NCBI GenBank assembly: GCA_031841125.1
Contig: CM063112.1
Coordinates: 30,344,603 to 30,408,602 of the forward strand
Length of the DNA stretch: 64,000 nucleotides
Direction of reading: 5' to 3'
Source of the DNA: Acanthococcus lagerstroemiae
Lineage: Eukaryota > Arthropoda > Insecta > Hemiptera > Eriococcidae
Shown: piece by piece, positions 57,101 to 64,000 of the stretch
Layout of the letters: each line of letters starts with the position of its first letter
Position numbering within the stretch: the stretch's first letter is position 1
The notes under the pieces: model-generated
The model's database searches: none
What the model saw: the letters and a program-made list of their open reading frames with translations, nothing else
Told to the model about the DNA's origin: nothing
Translations under genes and position numbers: made by a program

Positions 57101-60100
57101 AGAAATAGACATTTTTTCTGCTATCGACTCACAGTCATTCGCAAAACTGCTTGAGATGAGTAAAATTTGGCTGGACTAAGAAATGAAGGAAAGAACTGAT
57201 CAAAATTAGGATCTTCTCTATCGCGGATTTCAATCAAATGTATCGTTGTATAACATTCTTATTCGATCACGGATATTGGATCCCCTGAATCCAAATGTTA
57301 TTATAAAAAATGCTGCTTCATTTATAATTTTATCCTAGTCTGTATTGTGTTTATTTTGTTAATTGTTTGAGAAGAAACAAGAGAAATTCAAATAGAAATG
57401 TTGTCTTCTGGTGTCTCAACACACACGAATCGTTAAAATTCTTCATGTAAATTGAAATCTCTCTCTTACACACACACTCACTCACTCAATCACTCTAAAA
57501 AAAATAAATTAAAAAAAAACAAAGATACTGATTTAAAAAAAAAGAAATCTCCCAAGTAACTACTGACTCGTCGAAAAAAGAATCAAAATTTCAAGCTTAA
57601 AAAACTAGAAAAGTAAAAAGTCGTTTCATATTTGCTAATTTTGAATGTTGCTTTCACACCTTTTTTTACCTCCGTTGCATTGGAGATGTTGAAATGTAAG
57701 AAAATACTCTAGACTTCCTGTTATAAAATATGAATTTTGTAAGCTCAAATCGGACAATCGGAGTCAGATCAAACATATTTGATGTAGTAATAATTAAGAC
57801 ACATGTCCATAACAATCCCTATTTCACTAGTTTATCCATTTTTTTAGTCAATTTTGTCTACTTCAAGTTATATTCTTGAACTTCTTATACAACTCAGGAA
57901 GGAGAAATCTCGATTCTTCCCCAACCATTTGTAATTCCATTTTACATAAGTTTCGTAATGGCGTTTATGAAAATAACTCATGACTAAATTGTGAAATTGT
58001 TCTTTCCATCGTGATTTTTGGATTTTGATGGTCCAAGTTTAGGCCAGATCAGAAATTCAATGCAATATTCGAAATTACTAAGAAGAAAATCCATTTCAAT
58101 AGCCCTCCTAATGGTTTCGCCCGAGTAGATGGCGCTTACGAATTTTTTTTTGACCTCTGGGTTGGGGGAGAGGGAAAGGAAATTCAGATTTTCTCAAAAT
58201 AGATATTTGTATTCTACTTGACACAAATTTACTAATAGTGTGCTCGAATGCTTGTTTGACATGTTAAGCCACATTGAAATTGTCTCTTCAAGGGTAAAAT
58301 TTTTGTTTTTGTATCCGAATTGGAGCTAGATCAAAGATCTGATGGGACATTTACAGTCAGGAACCCAAGAAATCTTTACTTCGATAGTTTGTTCAGTATT
58401 TTATAATACTTAAAATTTCTATGTTGGTAGATCCGTTTTTGGCCATCCTTTGGGAAGGGGAACAATTTTTCTGTCTTATCCCTTTCGCTCCCAACAGAAC
58501 ACATTTGTCCCACCGGTTCTTGAAAAATTCTACTGGGTCAAATATACGTTCAAAACAGTGCTAATTGTATCTCACTGGTAGAGTACCTACAGAACCATAT
58601 CTTTTTCACTCATGTCTCCGTTGATGGCGTGGTTGTTTCGGAAATAATCTTTTTGTCTCTCATTACTCTACCACTGGAACATACGCTATTCAAGGTAAAC
58701 CCTTTCGCTTCCAACAAGATACATTTGTCCCACCGGTTTTGAAAAATTTTACTGGGTCAAATATACGTTGACAGCAGTGCTAGTTGTATCCTACTGGTAG
58801 AGTAACTACAGAAACATATCTTAACTCACTCACGTCTCGGCAGATGGCGTGGTTGTTTCGGAAATAATTTTTTTGACTCTCACTACCGCTCACTGCTCTA
58901 CCAGTAAGACATACGCTGTCCCAGGTTCACTGGGGGCCCAAGGGGAAGTGAGAAATTCTCCGACACCGAATTCGTATTATGGAGAGTCTATTCAACAATT
59001 TCCATTTAAAAAATAATTCAAATTGAAAAAATAAATTGGGAACTAAAGGGTCAAAAAGCCAGACAGCAAATTTGACATGTAAGACCCTTCTGTTGGTCCT
59101 ATGTTCATTCGACAATAAGGTTACCAGACGTACTCTCTTTTCAGCATGTGACCCTAAGGTTTTCTCTTTCTCTTTCTCTCTTTATCTCTCTCAAATTTCA
59201 ACTAAAAAGTGTATATATGAAGAAAGAAAAATAGAGGCGTTCTAACATTCAGTCATCTTGCAGTAATATTTCATTATTATTTCTTGATCTCTCACCTCCA
59301 ATCACCAAACTTCAATTGAAACCCTGACTGTGAACACAACCATAGTCAGTTTTGATTTTTTGACTTAAAGGACAGACTGAACTGTATTCGCTGCCATTTG
59401 CCAAAACATTGCAGCTCATTTTGTCAGATTCAGACTGGGCAAAAAACAACACCGGAACTGAACCTAACTGATAAACAAACGGTGATGGTTACTTAGACTC
59501 CCATAAGAAAAACACGGAGAAAAGATCATTGTGTTCCTACCTGAGAATAAGAAATTAGAAACCAAAGGTATACATTTTTAATCCAGAAGGTTTTTAGCAT
59601 TTGCTAATAAACCTCTGGTTACTTACAAATTTCTTATTCTCAGGTAGTAACATCAATGATCTTTGCTCCGTGTGTTTTTCTTATGGGAGTCAGAACGTTC
59701 GCTGGCCAAAAGTTGGGTATTTTTGCTAGGCGTTCGCTTATCAAAAAATACCTATTCGACGCCAGCGCTTCTACAATTTGCACAGTCCCAACGGAAACAA
59801 TCACGTAGTTCATCCATCTGAGCAATGGATATAGCTCAGTTTGTCATTTAAGTCAAAAATCAGAAGTATGGTTATTTCCCCAATGAGGGCTTGAATTAGA
59901 AATCGTTGTGACTCCTAATTGACTCGCTGAAAAAACTTGAGCCTAAAGCAATCTACACGCTAAGCCCATTTTTCCCAATTTTTCCAAAATTTGTATGGTT
60001 TTTATTTTTTATTTTTTCAGCATTTTCTTTGGCCGAATACTTTTCTTACACTGTTTTTTATTTTCTTTCTTTCTTTATTTTTAGATATCTACATGTTTTT

Positions 60101-63100
60101 AAGGCACTGTTTTTATAACTAAAACTTGATGAAAAACAGCTTTCTAACGAAAAAATGAATAAATGAAGCTAATACATTTTTTTACTCCGAAATTTTTTTT
60201 TCTCGACCCTGGATGTGTGTTAAATGGAGACAATTATGTGACGAGGACAACAAACTGATAAACTGCGAGCAGAAGACAAGCTATACACTGGGAGAGTAAC
60301 GAGCAAAACATTTTAAACAGTAAGTGAGGCTTGAAGGTCAAGCGGTACCTTGTAATACAGTGAAAAGACTGAGTTGTAAAATAACTTTTAAGAAGACAGG
60401 ACGAACCAATGCAACATTGTTTTTTAATATTGCTAATTACCCTACAACCATGGCTAGCGGGATTAATCGACTGCTGCTCAAGGTCAAGATAGTTGTGACC
60501 ATAACCAAATACTTTAACATATTGTATGCTTAATATCCATGTCACATAGGCTTGAAGTCCAAATTCCTATACTAGAATTTGTACCTTTTCCTTCCATCGC
60601 CTTAATTATGATAGTAATTGACGTGTGTATTAAAAAAAAAAATTCTCATTCGCCAGTTTTACGGGGAAAATGTGCGTCCTACATATTTGCTCTGTCTCAT
60701 GCTATTTCGTGTATGTGAGCTCTCATTCTTTTTCATGAATGGGGAGGTCTGGACCCCCTTGCAATTTTATCAAATAATGAGTTTTCCAATTCTAGCACCC
60801 CCTCTCACACTCCCTAACCCTCTCACGAGTTTTTGGTGAAGACCTGAAATTCCTCCCTCGAATACTGGCTACGTCATTGAGAGGCTACATCCCGACTCTA
60901 GCTCCAGCGCCACTGCAGTATACCTTTTCTACTTACTAATGCAATTTACGTTGTTAAAGTACCTGTGGATGGCAGCCACGTACGTAGAACATTCTTCTGA
61001 CTCAAAACTCAGCGGAATTCCCATAGTTGTTTCTAAGAAATGGAAACTCTACAGTAAAATAGTCGCTAGCTCAGAGGGACGTACCGAAACGACTTCTCAA
61101 GGAAGCAAATTCTTCTAATTACAACATTTCAGACTACTACGAGTAACTGTAAACATTCGGGTTCGAGACAAGTAAAATATGAAAAATTTCATCACCTCAT
61201 CACCTCATGGATTGGACCATGGGCACATTCCAGGCATCGATTTGTAAAGACAAAAATTTATTTTGCCAGTTGGTGGTTTTCGGGAGAAAAAGGTCGCTCC
61301 CACCAGGTACGTCCCCATTAAAACAATATTCGATGTTTCCAACAGATACATGAAGTTTTCCTTTCCAAAACTCACCATATTCGAAAATGAAATTTATCAG
61401 GAGAACTAAAGAACCCTGTAAGATTCGGTTAGCCACAGCCACTATGCTGGAGAGAGTGGGGTAGAGGCGCGCACTCAAGCGCGAATGGATATTATTCAAA
61501 ACTGAACTAACTGAGGAAAAATTTTTCAGAATGGATTCTACATGTGTCTTCTACCTTTTCCCTTCGAAAAATTTCAGTATTGTGACTTATGTATCCAAAA
61601 TTTACCGTCCAAGAAGAAAAGTCCTCCTCCCGCTGAGGTAATTAGGCACACTACAGGGGTAATTGTGCGCATGTATTGTACTTCTCTGAGCAGTGGCGGA
61701 TTTATCACTTGAGCCGCCATAGGCGGACAGAAAACTGCCGCCCTTGCTAATCAGGGTGACCAGATTTTTTTTTTTTTTTTTTTGGGGGGGGGGGAGATTA
61801 AAAATGTTTTTGCTTGCTTTTTCAATATATACTTTCTCTCCACGAAGTGACCATCATATGTTACAACTTGTTTGCTTCATTTGCTCGTAAAAGAGTTTTC
61901 TCCTTGTAGTCTCAACACTAAATTGCCAAAAAATAAAATATATCAAATAAAAAAAGAATATCTTACATCATTATTGAGTAAAAGGGAGAGTAATCTTTTT
62001 TTTGTAAGACAAAAAGAGTATAAATACTTCAGAAATAAGTATATCTGGTCAGCCTGCTTTGTTAAAAAAAAAAAAAAAAAAAAAATCCGTTCAGATAATC
62101 AGCTAATCGTCAGCTTAATTTATTATAAAACCTTCTAAGTCTCAATTTTGGCAAAATTACTTTTTTGTTGATTGAGATAGAAGTGACTGTACCGCACCCT
62201 CTAGCAATAGTCAAAACATTCTAAAATGACTTAAAAATTTTTTTAGGAAGGAATGAAAATAAATGTGTAACATTTGAAGAAATGGCCCTCCTTAATGTTT
62301 TTTGTCTCTCCTCTAAAATTTGCATAATGGCACAGGTTTTATAATTAAGCTGACGAAATGAGAAATAAATATGAGTACTTAGATTACATTTTCCCAGTTA
62401 GAAAGTTATCCAGTTAGCCACGCAGTTCAATGAAAAAAAGACTTCAACAACCATGTTCATACTCCCGGAGAGAAATTTTGCAGGTGATTTTGACTGTGAA
62501 AATAGTAAAAGTGTTTGGCTCAGCAGCAACAAATGGGAAAATCACTAAATAATTTGTAAATTTTAGCCACGTGCGATTTCGCCTCCCCCCCCCTCCAAAA
62601 AAAATGCCGCCCTAGGCGGCCGCCTACTCCGCTTACTGCTTAATCCGTCATTGTCTCTGAGAGCAAAAACAGTAATTATCAACATTTAAGCGATTTTAAT
62701 ATGAACCAGGGTGAAAAATTTTGCACTGATATAGGATCTTGATGTCTTCAAATGTGATATCCCAAAATGTTTCATTACCAATATGTTCACTCATTAAGGT
62801 AACATCGTGCGCACATTACCTCGTGAATATTTCAAAAATTATCGAATGAAGTTTTGTTAACACAGACATGTGTTATTAAGAAAACAGTACATTTTAGTCA
62901 AATAATCTAACACCTGTCTTGAAACCGAAAATATAAGTCTTATCGCTTAAATTGTACTTTTGTCAAATTAGGATCAGAAATCACATTTTAATTTTTACTA
63001 ATTTTGCACGAAATAAAATTAAATTAGCTCGTTGTGAAATCTTGTCACACAAAACTAGGGTCGCAGCGAAAAAAACTTACTGTGGGGACGGGAACCACAA

Positions 63101-63903
63101 ATTAAAAATTTTCAGGTTGTTAGGCAAAAAAAAAAAACTCTTAAGAAACTCTTGAGATGCATGAATTTGTCAACTGAGGGCCTGAATTCGCAAATCTGCC
63201 AACGCTGAAAAATTATTGGGGTCGAGTCATCTACCATACCCCTGTTGCTACGGTCCGGCATGAAGCTTTATTTAAGGATTGTCACATTTAACAAGTCGCG
63301 TGACGCCATCCAAATTCGTAATATTAACATACGCACGATTGCCCCACTCTCCCCTATTTTCGGATTCAAGAAAAGTAATTAAGTGACGTTACATACAGGT
63401 ACGAATGAGCGACCGTTCTGCCACACAGACAGCGTTCATTACTTCAACCTTGTAGCCTTGGACTGGATGAATTCTGGAAAGGGACCCTTCAACATTAAGT
63501 GAAAATTTATTCTTACCACAAATGATACTCAAAGCGCAGATCGAAATTAATGGTCCAATATTAACAGGAGAAGAATGCTCTGTACTGTCAGCCGTCAGTT
63601 TTTCTACTAATAATGTCGCATTTTTATTGAAAATTGGAACAAAATTTTCCAAGATCTTGAAATGAAAAGTAGGGGTCAACAATTTTCTTCTAAAATGCCA
63701 CTTTGAACCTGAAAATTAAACACATGAGTAATTTCACTCGACTTCCTTATTGTGCTTCTCTTGGCTTATGTAAAGCTTTTCACTCCCAGCATCACCAACA
63801 TGAAATAGTTACCTGTGCTTGTAAGCAAACCATCGCCTAGCCATGGCGTCAAAAACCGATATTCTCTACCTTTTGATATACAGTGCTTGGCCGTGAATAA
63901 CGC
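40362..63903 (-). CDS. Cytochrome P450, CYP4 family, 10 exons, 5' partial
   Basis: A membrane-bound haem monooxygenase; insect CYP4s oxidise fatty acids, pheromones, cuticle hydrocarbon precursors or xenobiotics. Substrate cannot be told here. Exons: 63813-63903, 63517-63708, 60963-61032, 55684-55810, 49026-49083, 46759-46886, 42037-42105, 41758-41926, 41376-41555, 40362-40525 (1,248 nt, 415 residues plus TGA), all in frame. Motifs in order: [18 protein letters not shown]-helix [38 protein letters not shown]; the CYP4 signature [14 protein letters not shown]-helix ESLR; FDPDRF; haem loop [10 protein letters not shown] (Cys codon 41380-41382); [10 protein letters not shown]. About 90 N-terminal residues, including the membrane anchor, lie beyond the right edge. 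The gene spans over 23 kb because of transposon-rich introns. The start of the 46759-46886 exon is the least certain junction. Confidence 0.93.
40526..41375. other. CYP4 last intron
   Basis: 850 bp. 40605-41001 is a hAT-type MITE, listed separately. The remainder is AT-rich and unremarkable. Confidence 0.7.
40605..41001. mobile_element. hAT-type MITE with perfect 8-bp target duplication and internal tandem repeats
   Basis: The ends are cagggacgt and acgtccctg (perfect 9-bp TIR). The target duplication aatatttt is exact on both sides (40597-40604 and 41002-41009). The interior has about four imperfect units of about 70-90 bp, built on gttgggaaaatccaacaagt plus a T-rich run and gggaattttgagttgag. 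The open frame on its minus strand (40687-40983) is not a gene. Confidence 0.85.
42945..45480 (+). pseudogene. Tigger/Jerky-like DDE transposase remnants, partly tandem-duplicated
   Basis: Two copies of a transposase segment follow each other: about 43089-43740 and 43750-44410, offset about 660 bp. Copy A decodes LRKP, FFSKHN and VKIYNLDET, including the first catalytic Asp of the DDE_1 domain. Copy B decodes [11 protein letters not shown] and LKIYNPNET, with Asp replaced by Asn, then [20 protein letters not shown] and [14 protein letters not shown]. After 44600 come [13 protein letters not shown] and a Lys-rich tail to about 45480. Stops and frameshifts are numerous. It lies antisense to CYP4. 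Confidence 0.8.
46222..46329 (-). mobile_element. Short retroposon-like insertion, second copy with target duplication
   Basis: About 108 bp matching 31161-31271 and 14950-15060. Direct repeats aggtagagaatat flank it (46209-46221 and 46331-46343). A partial, more diverged copy lies at 46450-46510. Strand follows the same convention as the other copies. Confidence 0.7.
46759..46886 (-). CDS. CYP4 exon: start of the CYP4 signature
   Basis: Decodes [17 protein letters not shown] and [16 protein letters not shown], joining GHDT of the next exon to give the family signature. The donor TTTGAG|GTAAAT is clear. The acceptor at 46887 follows ttgttaactcaag, with a poor pyrimidine tract. It is chosen because it restores the frame with the preceding exon (split codon G|AT). 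Confidence 0.85.
46887..49025. other. CYP4 intron containing a LINE endonuclease fragment
   Basis: 2.1 kb. Mostly occupied by the LINE remnant at 47360-48740. No other feature seen. Confidence 0.65.
47360..48740 (+). mobile_element. Non-LTR retrotransposon fragment: endonuclease half
   Basis: Frameshifted plus-strand pieces decode the apurinic-type endonuclease: [49 protein letters not shown] (catalytic SDH). The linker that follows includes [18 protein letters not shown] and [19 protein letters not shown]. It ends before the RT domain. The style matches the RT-half fragment at 9205-10075. Dead copy, antisense to CYP4. Confidence 0.75.
49026..49083 (-). CDS. CYP4 micro-exon (58 nt)
   Basis: Decodes [19 protein letters not shown], following HAFTGK of the upstream exon exactly as in other CYP4 proteins. 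The acceptor tttatttcag and donor TCAG|GTATGT are good, and both phases fit. It was too short for ORF-based detection and lies between two transposon-rich introns. Confidence 0.88.
49480..49660. repeat. Diverged direct repeat of about 85 bp
   Basis: Two units share gtacataatgcaatatcgact / catacataattcgatatcgact and a preceding gacaaaa. Further cgacttt and gtcgat words continue to about 49790. Confidence 0.35.
50469..50600. repeat. Left arm of a long inverted repeat (partner 54640-54770)
   Basis: Contains tgaagaatcc, ccatcttggaaaaatggcga and cattttcatgaatgacttct. The reverse complement of all of these is found at 54640-54770 in the same order, with about 75-80 percent identity by eye. Confidence 0.6.
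51410..53990 (-). mobile_element. Tigger/pogo-like DNA transposon with intact TIRs, internally deleted
   Basis: The left end gggaaagttagggcaa and the right end (reverse complement ggggaagttagggcaa) match at 15 of 16 positions, and both abut TATA, fitting TA target duplication. The minus strand from 52766 encodes a psq-type helix-turn-helix ([39 protein letters not shown]). From about 52365 down to 51960 it encodes a charged Lys/Glu-rich tail. The DDE catalytic core between them is missing. The motif gggcaaaaggaacca recurs near both ends and at 52855 in inverted form, possible transposase-binding sites. Confidence 0.7.
52977..53679 (-). mobile_element. Jockey-like LINE fragment with 13-bp target duplication, nested
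   Basis: The minus strand decodes [16 protein letters not shown] (RT catalytic FADD), [15 protein letters not shown] and [13 protein letters not shown], the usual jockey-clade order. A 9-10 A tail (plus-strand T run at 52976-52985) marks the 3' end. Direct repeats tcggaaagtagat (52964-52976) and tcgaaaagtagat (53680-53692) differ at one base. It is 5'-truncated just before the GSVLGP motif and inserted within the Tigger-like element. Confidence 0.85.
54045..54497 (-). pseudogene. LINE C-terminal remnant
   Basis: An open frame of 150 residues ends in [20 protein letters not shown], then [20 protein letters not shown] and a final FHMNRAEF. This resembles the C-terminal end of insect jockey/CR1-like reverse transcriptases (conserved VP..., R.TN...PMNR pattern). 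The upstream RT is missing. Family assignment is from pattern only. Confidence 0.45.
54640..54770. repeat. Right arm of a long inverted repeat (partner 50469-50600)
   Basis: Reverse-complement match to 50469-50600. Together the arms enclose 4.3 kb that includes the Tigger-like element. Confidence 0.6.
55684..55810 (-). CDS. CYP4 exon: G-helix region
   Basis: Decodes [16 protein letters not shown], then [20 protein letters not shown] with the CYP4 GREYKK pattern. The acceptor ccatggagctag is weak, but its phase joins the upstream exon (AG|A, Arg) correctly. The donor is GGAAAA|GTAAGC. Confidence 0.9.
56293..56421. repeat. 129-bp palindromic element
   Basis: The left arm ccgatgcgcaaaaacccacc and the reverse-complemented right arm ccgatgcacaaaacccgcc remain similar for about 56 bp, including cagttaccc and ttggtaacccttc-like segments. 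Open frames on the two strands therefore encode nearly the same peptide and are not genes. Confidence 0.7.
58480..58925. repeat. Tandem duplication, 220-bp unit, two copies
   Basis: Copies start at 58480 and 58700 with ccctttcgct(c/t)ccaaca. They share acatttgtcccaccggtt, actgggtcaaatatacgtt and gatggcgtggttgtttcgga at matching offsets. Roughly 85 percent identical by eye. Confidence 0.8.
59496..59691. mobile_element. 196-bp MITE-like inverted repeat
   Basis: The left arm begins gactcccataagaaaaacac and the right arm reverse-complements to the same 20 bases. Similarity extends about 75 bp with small indels, including acctgagaataagaaatt. Non-coding. Confidence 0.7.
60738..60880. mobile_element. 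Partial hAT-like non-autonomous repeat, copy 2
   Basis: Shares ggtctggacccccttgcaat, ccaattctagcacccc and ccctaaccctctca with 37081-37250. It ends with ggctacgtcattg, the inverted form of a hAT-type CAATGACGTAGCC terminus. The left end is not found. Confidence 0.4.
60963..61032 (-). CDS. CYP4 exon (70 nt): ETTMG segment
   Basis: Decodes [20 protein letters not shown] and AIH, continuing SICALSIIC of the upstream exon as in CYP4 proteins (usual form ETAMG). The acceptor catttcttag and donor CACAG|GTACTT are both in the right phase. Too short to appear as an ORF. Confidence 0.9.
61033..63516. other. CYP4 intron of 2.5 kb
   Basis: Contains a hAT-type element (61691-62653). Also contains a minus-strand open frame (61200-61499) with a faint resemblance to a P450 N-terminal segment, discussed in the findings. 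Confidence 0.65.
61691..62653. mobile_element. Non-autonomous hAT-type element, 963 bp, perfect 8-bp target duplication
   Basis: The termini are cagtggcgg and ccgtcattg (reverse complement caatgacgg, 7 of 9 matching). Subterminal gagccgccataggcgg and gccgccctaggcggc repeat the palindromic rule at both ends. The duplication tctctgag is identical at 61683-61690 and 62654-62661. No transposase. Long T and G runs (61767-61793) and an A run (62066-62085) lie inside. Confidence 0.85.
63517..63903 (-). CDS. CYP4 first two exons in window: substrate-recognition and C-helix
   Basis: 63813-63903 decodes [18 protein letters not shown], then [12 protein letters not shown]. 63517-63708 decodes [20 protein letters not shown], with the C-helix Trp and Arg that contact the haem propionate, and ends SICALSIIC. 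The acceptor at 63904 begins the window's coding in phase 0, so at least one more upstream exon exists off the right edge. Confidence 0.94.
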
Positions 63904-64000
63904 CTAAAAATATAATTTTCGCATTGCTAACATTTCGAAAAAATACCAGCGACTCATCGATAAAGAATAAATTCCAAAGTAATCTCCAGTCTTGTATAAA

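Larger units (their letters stand above)
55811..60962. other. CYP4 intron of 5.15 kb
   Basis: Contains palindromes at 56293-56421 and 59496-59691, a 220-bp tandem duplication at 58480-58925, a CT/CA-type microsatellite (57465-57495), a TTTCTC tract (59161-59190) and a hAT-like repeat at 60738-60880. The section 56440-58440 is AT-rich and otherwise unremarkable. Confidence 0.65.

Noticed and set aside
59640..59825. 61-residue minus-strand frame
   Set aside because: It overlaps the right arm of a MITE-like inverted repeat and has no family similarity.
1..64000. CRISPR arrays, bacterial operons or phage-like modules
   Set aside because: No regularly spaced repeats, no Shine-Dalgarno-led gene strings; all real genes are intron-containing eukaryotic genes.

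Overview
The window is nuclear DNA of an animal, very probably an insect and perhaps a hemipteran. The organism guess rests on gene content and transposon families only. The sequence is AT-rich and intron-rich, with canonical GT-AG introns, many C/G homopolymer runs and a dense load of transposon fragments. No bacterial operons, rRNA genes or CRISPR arrays were seen. Three conserved eukaryotic genes were assembled exon by exon, and every junction keeps the reading frame.

(1) Positions 4275-26166, minus strand: Nipped-B (NIPBL/SCC2), the cohesin loader. 25 coding exons encode about 2,262 residues from a conserved start at 26166 to a splice donor at 4275, so the last coding exon(s) are missing or unrecognised. 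(2) Positions 28714-38366, plus strand: a complete nine-exon ScpX gene, a peroxisomal 3-ketoacyl-CoA thiolase fused to a sterol carrier protein-2 domain. It encodes 545 residues and ends in the peroxisomal signal AKL. (3) Positions 40362-63903, minus strand: a CYP4-family cytochrome P450. Ten exons encode 415 residues up to the stop; the first about 90 residues lie beyond the right edge.

Nipped-B and ScpX are head to head, with 2.5 kb between their start codons. ScpX and CYP4 are tail to tail, with about 2 kb between stops. They act in unrelated processes (chromatin; peroxisomal lipid metabolism; monooxygenation), and nothing suggests an operon-like unit.

Much of the remaining sequence is mobile DNA in introns. 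I found a jockey-like LINE with a 13-bp target duplication nested in a TIR-bounded Tigger-like element. An R1/TRAS-like LINE fragment carries a 14-bp duplication. Two hAT-like elements have perfect 8-bp duplications, and several MITE-like palindromes occur. A short retroposon-like family of about 110 bp has two copies flanked by 13-22-bp duplications. Fragments of other LINEs, of a mariner and of a tRNA-derived SINE are also present. Several introns, particularly in CYP4, look expanded mainly by these insertions.

All calls come from reading the sequence by eye. Family names below clade level, repeat boundaries and promoters are the least certain parts.
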